Origin: Nymphaea colorata
Lineage: Eukaryota; Streptophyta; Magnoliopsida; Nymphaeales; Nymphaeaceae
Assembly (NCBI RefSeq): GCF_008831285.2
Contig: NW_022204900.1
Coordinates: 1 to 35,925 of the forward strand
DNA: 35,925 nt
Direction: 5' to 3'
Of the stretch, positions 11,506-21,155 are shown one piece after another. Position numbers and translations under genes: made by a program. How positions within the stretch are numbered: position 1 is the stretch's first letter; each line of letters opens with the position of its first letter. Under the pieces are notes generated by a model. It worked only from the letters and a program-made list of their open reading frames with translations. It ran no database searches and was not told the origin of the DNA.

Positions 11506-13062
11506 TCATCTAAAGGCTCCTTCGAACGCTCTCAAACTCTTAAGTCGTTAGTGTTCTATTCTGATTTTGTTACTTTGGATTTAGAATTAGTTGGCCATCT
11601 TAGATTTCATGAGCTTTATTGTCTCATCCAGAGTTTAGTTCTTTGAGAGATCCTATATTTTATCTGGCATATTCACTTACATCCCTTGAGCATTGCTCTC
11701 ATATGGCTCCATATGAAGTTATTATTAATTTTATGATGATTCGACGCCTGTTAGTTCCGAATGTGATGAGTGTAGCTGTTCTTCCTCCTGGTGCGGTTGC
11801 GACTAAGCGTACTAGAGTACTCTTTTATGGAAATCCCCCACATGAGACTCATTCGATTCGGACCTTGGACCACTTATAAACAGAAGATCAATGAATCTTG
11901 TGATGACCTTGCTGGTCAGCATATCATAGCCTCTCTTGTCGTTTAGCTATGACAAGATTGAGCCGTTTTTGAGTGAAGAAACTTTCATCCCCATCCCCAT
12001 TATTAGCAAAATGGATGATTTATCGATATCCAATTTTTCATCTGTCTACATTGCTTATATGATTCTTTTTTAGCAGATCCATTTTCTTTGAGCTTGTGTC
12101 ATTTTTCCCCAATAATTATTTAATGCCTTTGATGCCAAATTTTTCTTATCACTCGTATCCTCAATTTTATAAAAGAAATTATGGATTTGACTCCATGTCA
12201 TATTCTATTATTCCACTAAGATCTGATGAAAGAAGTCATTTAATTCTATACCGTTCCACAGTTTTGCTCTTTCTGCTATGGCTTATTTTATAGGTTTAAT
12301 ATTTAAAAATTTCTTGTAAAGGCTCGGAGACTATTTCACAAGTTATTGTGCTTATTTAATCCCGATATACTAAGGTAGTTGCTTGCTCTATAGCAGTTTG
12401 ATAGGTCTATTTATGATGAATGTCAACAGTATGGCTGCAAAATTTTTAATCTTTTGTTGATGTCCAATCCTCTCATAGGGCTTATATTCAAAAATGTTTG
12501 AATGTAGAAAGCTGAAAATGGACTTAAATTATTGCAAAGTGATATCTTTTTCGAATAAAATGAGATCGTTTCCTACGAAAGATATGAGGTTCGGGAGGAT
12601 ATCGTTGGAAAAGATGTAAATATTTGATTAGTTTAGGATGAAAGTGTTCAGAGTGATGATATTCTCGATGAACAAATCTAGTAATTTAAATGGCAATGCT
12701 TCCATAAATTGATGTATTGTATATGCTGAATTTGCTGTTTTTTTGTTTTGATTAAACATTTTCTCCAAATTTTCTGCCTGAATAAAATAATCCCGAGCAA
12801 CCACATACTTCTTTCCATCTTTTTCCACCTATCCTCCGTAAATGACGGTTTGTTTTAATTTACTTTCGTTCAGGTTGAGGGTTTGATTGATATTTTCGAG
12901 TGCCAGTTTGTAGAAGGTGATTTCTACTGGACTAGTGACTTGGATATATTTTAGCCTTACGTACCTATAGGTATTCATATCCAAGAATTTAACTATTACA
13001 TGTTTACGCTTCGAAATCAGCACATCAAGATGCAGGTTTTAACTCCGTGAATTCACGTCCAT
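11506..13062 (-). CDS. Unknown protein, 518 residues
   Basis: One unbroken frame of 519 codons from ATG (MDVNSRSENLHLDVLISKRK) to TGA. The N-terminal part (VIVKFLDMNTYRYVRLKYIQV) is strand-rich. The middle is helical and hydrophobic, resembling a helical-repeat fold, and the last 120 residues are acidic and coiled (HQEEEQLHSSHSEL, MKSKMANEFEIQSNKIRIEHERLKSL). No catalytic motif or membrane helix is clear and no family is recognised. It is divergent from the gene at 13308 across 245 bp. The reading frame may continue past 11506 after a single-base shift. Confidence 0.7.
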
Positions 13063-13307
13063 CCGTTTAAATAATTATTAACCTCTATATATACGAATCG
13101 ATCCTTTTGCTCAGTTTTGGGCGGATGGAATCAACTCATCAACTCTGATTAAAAAATGAATAAAAAAAAAAGTATTTCCATTCGACTAATCATCAGCCAA
13201 CAAACAAAGTGGAATAAAAAAATTACGGATTATTAATCCAGCCTTCAGATGGAATTAATCTTTGTCTAACTTATTAATCTTTGATAAGAGATGATTATTT
13301 TATAATT

Positions 13308-14513
13308 ATGATAGTGTCAAAGAGTTGTTAGCTTGATCTCACTGGCTTGATCCCAGATAAAGTCAGCACATTGAAGTTCATGGAAAATATTCAAATAAGA
13401 TCGATACTTTCGCTGAATAATCAATAGTTCGGCTTGGTTCGATCCTCTTCAGTCCTCATCTATAGCGTATAGCTATCTGCCATCACAAGAGTGATTGAAC
13501 TTGGCTTCGAAATCGACCAAGTTGGCTATCTTCCCAAAAATGACGCATTTTATGCTTATTAGATAATAGAGAGACAAGTCATATCCTTCACCAATGACTC
13601 CTCACCCATCGTCAAGGTTCTTTATAATTTCAATGAAAACAAAGTCAATAATCAGTTCGAATGGGCGCCCTGGATACTAGCATTCCAACAGTCATAGACA
13701 GTTGCACTGGTGAGGAAACTATATGGATAAAGCTTGATAGTTTTGTTTAAAGCCACTCCATAGTTTGAAAAGATATGGGAGTTTAAGTGCAACGAATCAA
13801 GCATAGCAAAGATGGATGAAAACCACTATTTAGTCAATTTCGATGAGACAAATAATAAATTTTGCGTTAGGTTTGTGGTCTACAACTATGCTGAGAAAGA
13901 AAAGACTCAGTATAAGATTGAGAACGTCGAACCAAATCTATGCAAGAGTGTGAAACTTTATGAGAAAATTGCATAAAGAAACGATAAGAATAAAGGAAAA
14001 GTGTGGCTGAAGACAGTTATTGGAGTCAATTATAAGATCAATGGAAGTGGCATATTGCTGGTCAACTTATTGGAAGGTAGTAACAACCATTACGAACTCA
14101 TTGCAGCCATCACTAACAGAACAGCAGAAATCAACTCAATATTGAATGCAAACAGCCAAGATCGAAGCATTCGGGTACTTTAGTTTCGGTATGTCCCGTA
14201 AAAAAAGTATACAGGCCATTTCTTCACGAATTATCAATGGAGTGAACTCTAAAACGACCTCATCATAACTGATGACAGAGAAATTGAGTCTTCTTCCTAA
14301 GATTGCAACTATAACTTTGGGTCGAAGAGGCTGGTGACCATGAGCAATATTTTCAAGAAATAACAAATTAGCTCACTCTCAAATATAAATCACAAGCTAA
14401 AAGTGGATCAGTATAAAGTCATCAACAAAAAGGTTGCCTACATTCATCTACTGTAAAAATATATACCTGATGCTGGTGAAAGTTTCATGAATGAAGTTGT
14501 GCAGCTATTGTGA
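13308..14513 (+). CDS. Unknown protein, 401 residues
   Basis: One unbroken frame of 402 codons starting MIVSKSCELDLTGLIPDK. The protein is rich in short beta-strand-like stretches (FGLVRSSSVLIYSVEL, FCVRFVVYNYAEKEKTQYKI, GVNYKINGSGILLVNLLEGS), and a beta-propeller or other all-beta fold is possible. No WD dipeptide pattern or catalytic motif is convincing. No signal peptide or introns are seen. It shares a 245-bp upstream region with the minus-strand gene at 11506-13062. Confidence 0.75.
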
Positions 14514-14827
14514 TATATTTTGTATTTATTGTTATATATTTATTGTAAAGGACGCATAATAATCAAAGTTAATACTAAGTTGAGAATAAATATCATTTTA
14601 ACAAGATTATTTTAGATAATTTGAATTTATCAAGCCAAATCTCCAAAAACAATCATACAATATGAAAGCCTACTAAGCATTAATTTTTCTCAAATGCCTA
14701 AATCTCTGATGCAACCTTTCTTCTATCCTTTTGCTATATAAATATGACTGACTCATGATTTTAATTTTTTTTATTCAGCGTGGATTCTTTATTTTATCGC
14801 ATTATTAATTGCACATTGATAACTAGA
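14514..14827. other. AT-rich intergenic region
   Basis: 314 bp with no coding signal in any frame that I can support. It is AT-rich with poly-T runs and includes TATATAAAT-like stretches about 90 bp before the next ATG. No RNA gene is seen. Confidence 0.6.
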
Positions 14828-16156
14828 ATGGGCGTGGCACTCTACAGGGCAGATTTTTTATATCCCAGCAAAAAGAAGAGGGAGGAAGCACTGTTCTAGC
14901 ACGAGCATGTAGGACCATACTTGAATAGTCACAATGACCCCCCTCCCACAAAAGATGAGGCACCGAAATAGATATAAAAAACATAAAAAATAGAAGAGAT
15001 TCCAAGAAGAAAAGAAGACCTTGCGTACAGGAGCAACTTTGATGACTATTCTGAAACCAGCTAAGTCGTATATAGGGAGCCTTCTTAGAGATCAAACAGA
15101 AGCTAAAGAGTAGAATTGTAAAAGAAGATAATCCTATTGCCTGCATCATAAAACGGGCCAATAGTGTTAAGCTTTCACAAAACCGTTGACGAAGATTTAA
15201 AAGTAAAATCATTCGCATCCGTAAAGAGTAATCTTCTAACATCCAGAAAATCTTCAGAGATCAGTTTGAACTCGCATGAAAGCAAAACTATCCTCGTCAA
15301 GCAGGCCCTACAACCAAGCATTCGATAAATTTTGGCAGATACGCCTATGAAGGGATAATGTTCGAAGCTGATGGAAAGGGGCAAGTAGGCATGGCGTTTG
15401 CAAAACTACTAAAAATGCATTGGCTATCTGCAGAAAGGCCTTGAGATGTGTCACTTGGAGCATCCTTTGAACTACTTCTAGAAGGGAATTTATCACAAAA
15501 GGCTTGGCATGAACTATAGAATGCTTTTTAATGATTAAAAAGCTATCGAACATCTAGAAGAAGCATTGAAATACTTTGAAATGGAGATATAGCCAGAGAT
15601 TGTCTAAATTGCTGCAGTTTTGAACAATATAGGTGTCATCTACCAAGAGTAGAACAAACTAGATAAAGCTCTAGAAAATTTTGGAAAATCATTAGAATTA
15701 AAACGACAATTTTTACCATAAAACCATCAATAAATAGCTATGAGGCTTTGCAATATCGGCCTGATCCAATGGAGCATTGGAGAACATAAGAAGTCAGTTG
15801 ATAGCTATGCCTAGGCCCTCCACATCAACAAGATCGTATACGGTAACTATCACCATTAGGTGGCTAAAAATTACTACAATTTGTCTCTCTGTTTATTCGG
15901 AATCGAATAATACGGGCTTTGGCTGGATTACCACTACGAAAGTTTGCGAATCATGAAGAAACTTAACCTCACGCAGGCTTCAGATTACAAGATATGGATG
16001 AACTGCTTCAAGGTCAGGTTCAGAGAATTCCTCGCGCACCAGAAACACAAGCAGGAACTGGTAATCAAATCCTTAGGAATGATGACTTTAATTTTGGACA
16101 AAGATGATCAGATCTAATTCTTGACTGCGATCAAAGAGGACCTTGAAAATGTATGA
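14828..16156 (+). CDS. TPR protein (kinesin-light-chain-like repeats)
   Basis: A 442-residue protein in one unbroken frame. Residues 1-190 are charged and look disordered (MGVALYRADFLYPSKKKREE). From about residue 195 there are TPR repeats of the 42-residue kinesin-light-chain style: HLEEALKYFEMEIEPEIVEI, AAVLNNIGVIYQE, KALENFGKSLELK, MRLCNIGLIQWSIGEHKKSV. The repeats resemble those of the protease-TPR gene at 17536, but no protease domain is present here. It may be a partner or a domain-loss relative of the protease-TPR proteins. It is followed 76 bp downstream by the archaemetzincin gene on the same strand. Confidence 0.85.
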
Positions 16157-16232
16157 TCATTTTTTACCAATCTCCATATTAATCATAATAATCTCTAAAT
16201 GCGATTTGGGTTAATCTAACATATTCTTTTAT

Positions 16233-17237
16233 ATGTTTGTATCGAAGTAATAACTTAACACCGCCCTTGGCACCTTCAAGTAGAAGAAATAAAAAGATTA
16301 TTATGAGGGTATGTGCAAGATTTTCAAGCCGATGAACGTTCCTTCCTCTGGAGATTGGCTCTACAGCCACAAATAAGTTCACCAGGCATATGCCAACTAC
16401 AAGCTTCCTTACTACAACCAGGTGACTCCCGAAAGGAAGACCATCTATCTGCAATAGTTCGGAGAATTCAACCAAGCCTTCATAAAAGAGCTCTGCAGGT
16501 TTTGCTAACTCTTCTATCCGAAGCTGACAGTGAAGTGCCTCCCTGTCCTGAAATTTGAAACGGAACTTAGTGAGATTAAGAAGCGGAAAAATTGCTATGG
16601 TGATCAGTTCCTCGCCCAGGATATCCTGGCATATATGGAGAAGAGAGTGCCAAAGGATGCGTACTGTGTGATGGGGATCACTCTGAAGGACATATACCCT
16701 GGTGATAGCTGGAACTTCGTATATGGGTGGGCCAAGTACAAGGCAAGAGTGGGAATTTTTTCGTTCCTCAGATGGGATGATGAATTCGCTGGAGGATAGA
16801 CCAAATAGATAGATTGGGATTTGATATTGTATCCTTCGATGAGAACGATGGTTCACGAAATCGGCCATATGTTTGGCATAACTCACTGTGTTTACTATCG
16901 TTGCTTAATGAATGGATTCAATCACATCGAAGAGAACTATCTAAACCCACTCTAATTCTGCCCGATTTGCTTCAGAAAGATCATCACCAACATCGGTTTC
17001 GACAAGGCTGAAAGATACAAGGCGCTTATTGATTACTGCAAGAAGTCAACACTGAAACAGCTGAAGAAGGATGAACTTTTTTACGAGGAACTGCTATCTC
17101 TCAGTGCGAAAAATACAGAAAATAAATTTGTCCAATCTCCTGTGGTGAAAATACCATCTAGGCAACCGCTAAAGAAACCCCAAGTGGATTCAAAAAACAG
17201 AGGAAAAAGCTTGCAAGTAGGAGTCCGTCGCAGATGA
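16233..17237 (+). CDS. Archaemetzincin-type zinc metalloprotease
   Basis: A 334-residue protein of the archaemetzincin (AMZ, M54) family. The full signature is visible: HEIGHMFGITHC (zinc ligands His208, His212 and His218, with catalytic Glu209), then four residues, Cys, LMNG, and the distal CPIC of the second zinc site. Upstream, GITLKDIYPGDSWNFVYGWA and GIFSFLRWDDEF match the conserved core of human AMZ2. The start MFVSKEELNTALGTFKEKK is the first ATG in frame. The C-terminal 70 residues are basic and low in conservation. The frame ends at TGA 17235, but a +1 frame that overlaps it stays open into the next gene, so a longer fused product after a one-base correction is possible. It has no introns. 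Confidence 0.93.
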
Positions 17238-17535
17238 TCAATCTGATATATCCAGCCTTATCTCTATAACTTATTAATATCAGCTGTTCACAAATGGCAA
17301 ATTGTCATTCCGCTCCTCATAAATCGGCCACATAGCAATAGGGCAAGAATAGGCATCGAGCGCTATCTTTAAGATCTCGGATGCTGGGCACTAGGGAGAG
17401 TCGGCGATTATCGAATTGTAATTGAAAGGTAACTAAGCAATCAAGAATAAAGATAGTAAGCAATAGTCAAAGATTCAAGGACTATCAGCAGCTGACATCC
17501 TCCTGTTTTATATCAACTCCCAACTGAACTACACC

Positions 17536-19296
17536 ATGTATGAACACTAGTTTTATCCAAACATCGTTCTTTATTACGAGCATGCAAATAAAAAAATTGA
17601 AGAAAATCCAGAGCATGAAGCCAAGATCAACAAGAAGGAACCGGAACTTAAAAAATCGTCAATTCTCGAGAAAAATGCAAACACCAATTTTTTTCCTTAT
17701 AATTGTCTGGGCCTCATTACTGGAATTAGGGAACTTAATGGATAAAGATAGGAAACAGTGGGTACTGGATGCCTTGTAGCTCCCAATTTAGTATTGACTT
17801 CGGCATCTCTTGTGGTGGAGGCAGAAACTGGCCTTCCATTAAAATAGCTTAAATTTTTGCCTAAATTCTCAGGGAAAATCAAATCTGCGCCTATGGAAAG
17901 TTTTTAAGTGATTGATTTAAAAATTCCAGCTAAATTTTTAAAGAGTCTGAAGCAGAAAAATCACGATGCTAATGAAGATTATGCACTGTTGCTCATAAGT
18001 AAACCGATTGAGAGAGAGAAATACATTGGAATCGGGTATGATATTGACAACTATTGCAACGCTCAGCTCTTTGGATACTCGGTAGGATAAATTTAACTAA
18101 AACTTGAGTAAAATTACTTTAAGCAAGTGGAGATGAAAGGAAAGATCTTCAAGCTAAGTCAATAAACATTTCAACATGATATTAATACTAAAATAACTTG
18201 TGGAGGAGCACCCATCATTGTTGAGTATATAGAAGGTTTCATCTTCATTGTGGGAATTAATAACAATTCATCCAGTAATATTGCCTGCAGGATGACATAA
18301 TCGAAAGTAAAGATCTTATAAAAATGGGCCAAACAATTAACCAAATCATAATTCGCAATAAAAACTGTTAAGATGGCAAATGCTGGTATCAACAAGGCGT
18401 AAGTTCCTAAAGGATTTGTTTCCTTGATTGATCAGATAGCATAAATGCAGCAAAAAGTGGACTAATACAGATAGTTGGGAGATTCAGATCAGCTGAGATT
18501 TTATTTGGGAAAACTTGGATAATTATGCTGGAAGAATGGCGAATTCAATAGAAGCATCATTTATTTGGAGGAAGGCTTAAAGGTATGCAATAATCTTCAT
18601 AAGCCATAGTCCATTTAATCTGCCTTTTTCTACAGTAATTTAGGCCTTAACTATGATAAATTGAAGCAGTACGAGAGAGCATTTAGAAATTTCGAAACAG
18701 CTTTAAGAATAAACCGAAAGTATAAAGGTGAAAATAGCCATGGTGTGGCAACTGCCTACAATAACATTGGAAACACTTTCAAAAGAAAGGGTAGGTATGA
18801 GAAAGCTTTGGAGTATTATTGTAAATCTCTAAGGATAAAGATAAAGTTATTTGGGGCAAGAAGTGAAGGAGTAGCAGCATCTTTGAGTAACATTGCGCTC
18901 TTATAATGGGAAAAGAAGAACTACAGTGAAGCAATTAAAAAATATAAATAAACTTTGGACATTTATCGGGAAATATATGGCCCATCTCACTACTAGATTT
19001 CAAGAACGTTGTACAACTTGGCTCTGTGTTATTACGACACGAAAGAATATGATATATGGCTTTAGAAGCATTGTGAAAGTTTGAGCATTATGCAATAGCT
19101 AAAAATGAGGCAGCATCCGAGTTACAATAAAAGACGGTCAATTTTCCTATCTAATTTGGCCGAAATTACCAATAACAGCAATTGCAAGAGTGAGTTTATC
19201 CTGAAAGCTTTAAAGACTCTAACTTTATTATTTAAGAGCGGGTAAGATGGAGGAATGATTTAACGCTTACACAAAAAAATAGAAACAGGATTTTGA
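17536..19296 (+). CDS. Catalytically dead serine protease-like domain with TPR repeats
   Basis: A paralogue of the 6704 and 9045 genes; 586 residues from the first in-frame ATG. The protease-like domain keeps the fold markers: GTGCLVAPNLVLTSASLV (His position is Ser91), NEDYALLLIS (Asp148 kept) and ITCGGAPIIVEY (nucleophile Ser position is Gly223). Two of three triad residues are lost, so proteolysis is not expected. From about residue 315 there are clear kinesin-light-chain-like TPRs (VATAYNNIGNTFKRKGRYEK, AASLSNIALLEWEKKNYSEA, LYNLALCYYDTKEYD). The same frame is open upstream to about 17150 without any ATG and looks coding, so either the start is missing because of an indel or the domain is fused to the archaemetzincin. 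Confidence 0.85.
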
Positions 19297-19460
19297 ATCA
19301 TTAACAATCAGATTGTCTAATAGAACACAAATGATATCAATTATCTATAATCCTTAAACTGATTTGCGTGAAAATCGATTCAAAATTAAAAATAAACATT
19401 TCTGATCCATCATTTAAAATGAGATATAATCCTTGATCTTTATTACAATTTTAATTATCA

Positions 19461-20109
19461 ATGGATAAGGAAAAGAGCAAGGACTCAACTTTCAAGAGCA
19501 TTCTTTTGAATCTCCTTCTTGTTGCCGCCATCGGAAGTAAATTTTCTTCGATTCAGCCGCGGTTTACATCCTAAAATTCACCCACTCTTGTGATTGCTTC
19601 AACAAACTCCTTTTCTGTGACCTTTCAACTTTGGACTTGGCAACTGAAGCAGCAAAATGGACCATTCTCCGTGCCCTTCTCGCAAGAATCGGCCTCTTCC
19701 TATTCATTCACGCCATCATTATCATGCACATCAGGATCTTCAAAAAGAAATCTAGCCCCGCTACAGAGGAAGATCCTACCGAGATTAAGGTCCTCAACAG
19801 AATCATCACCAACACTATCGAACAATCAATCATTTTTGTTGGTCTATATGCCTTCTTCCTCTTCGATAAGTCAGGTAGATTTATTGGTATTTAGGTGATA
19901 GGTTTACTAGCTCTGAGCTTATGGTCTTCGCTTCTTGGTTCCTTGTTGCTCGCATCGTCTTCTCCGTTGGCTATCTTTTGGGATCCCTAGTCGGTGTTTC
20001 AACTTTGAGAGCTTTCGGTTTTGCCTTGAACGTCGGAACCATTTTGTTATTGATCGAAATCAACTTCCTAAAATGGAACTACTTGACTGGCTTCTTTTTC
20101 GCAAAATGA
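19461..20109 (+). CDS. MAPEG-like integral membrane protein
   Basis: A 202-residue protein after removal of two 20-nt introns (19537-19556 and 19875-19894). It has four hydrophobic segments. The MAPEG-family pattern is visible in NRIITNTIEQSIIFVGLYAFFLF and FLVARIVFSVGYLLG, followed by STLRAFGFALNVGT. Family members are membrane glutathione- or eicosanoid-metabolising proteins and relatives in ER membranes; the reaction here cannot be assigned. The start MDKEKSKDSTFKS is followed directly by a membrane helix. Spliced length is divisible by three with no correction needed. Confidence 0.82.
19537..19556 (+). other. 20-nt intron 1 of MAPEG-like gene
   Basis: GTAAATTTTCTTCGATTCAG. It joins VAAIG to TAVYILKF. 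It differs by one base from the second intron of the SLC44 gene at 22064. Confidence 0.9.
19875..19894 (+). other. 20-nt intron 2 of MAPEG-like gene
   Basis: GTAGATTTATTGGTATTTAG. It joins FDKSG to DRFTSSELMVFASW. Confidence 0.9.
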
Positions 20110-20202
20110 TTGCAACGAACATTAAATTTGCTTATTTTTTTATAAAATCCTCACCTTTACGTTTTGGATTCGAGATACGTATTTAGATATATCATTTGGG
20201 TA

Positions 20203-21055
20203 ATGTAAGCTCCAGCTTCTAATAATTCCACCATCAAGATTCACTTCGGTGACAAAGGACACAAAAGCGCCGCCTCTCCTCTTCACCTTTCGTTGGTCTT
20301 GGACTTTTTCTCGCAAGAGGTACATTGGCTATCACATAGTAAAAAGATATCAGGGCAACCCTCGAGAGCAGTCTCAATACTACTATCCCTCCCACTGCCA
20401 TAGTCTTTTAGCTATTCGTTGCAAGCAATAGTAAGTAAATCGCTGACAGATTGAATAACTCCGAGATCATAAAGGATATCAATCAAAACTCCCCATCTCA
20501 GGTCGGCTACTTCGCCTTTGAGGATAGACTGTATGCCATCATTAATTCTTTCTTCGAGATCCCCGAGGATGATTTTGCGGTTGCCAAGCTATAGGCCTTG
20601 GATGAAACCCAGGAAATCCATCTCAATATCTCATCCCATAATGATCTTGCCAGAATTGCTGAGCTTTTGAAATAGAAAGGAGCGATTGGCTTGCTTGATT
20701 CCCTTGAGATTAACTTTGAATTCGCAAAGACAAAGTTGACTGAAACTGCCCTCATCAGTATCCTGGAAAGAATGGGCTTCACTGGAGCTCAAATTCTCAA
20801 ATCTTTCAGAAAGATTAACTTCTAATTCAACGGAGCCAGCTCAAGTATCCTAAATGAGTTCCCTAAAGTCTCATTCAAGCCTATCCAGCCCCTGCCTAAG
20901 AACGACATCTCTTCCATTTTCGCCGATGCCAAGATCATAGAGGTAAAATTTCAATAACATAGGCTCGTCTGTATTTGCTTAACAAGGCTCTTTTCTTGCG
21001 AGGAAAGCTATAAGTAAACGGATTGGCTGCACTCCTATCAGCTCTTTACATATGA
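20203..21055 (+). CDS. Unknown protein, 270 residues
   Basis: After removing two 20-nt introns (20320-20339 and 20943-20962) there are 271 codons without a break. It starts ATG TAA, that is Met-Glu (MEAPASNNSTIKIHFGDKG), and would be a null ORF under the standard code. The protein alternates helices and strands (HLSLVLDFFSQEEKDIRATL, NDLARIAELLKEKGAIGLLD, GFTGAQILKSFRKINFEF), with no signal peptide or membrane helix. No family is recognised. It lies 93 bp after the MAPEG-like gene and 100 bp before the SLC44 gene, all on the same strand, in an intron-bearing block. Confidence 0.78.
20320..20339 (+). other. 20-nt intron 1 of the 20203 gene
   Basis: GTACATTGGCTATCACATAG. It joins FFSQE to EKDIRATL. 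Confidence 0.85.
20943..20962 (+). other. 20-nt intron 2 of the 20203 gene
   Basis: GTAAAATTTCAATAACATAG. It joins DAKIIE to ARLYLLNK. It shares 17 of 20 bases with the RSPH3 intron. Confidence 0.75.
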
Positions 21056-21155
21056 TTGTGATCAAATCATTCTGTATGAAATCTATTGAGTATTCATCAT
21101 CTGATAATGGGTCAAAGCTTAATCGGATCTGTAAGAATTATTATATAAATCAAGT

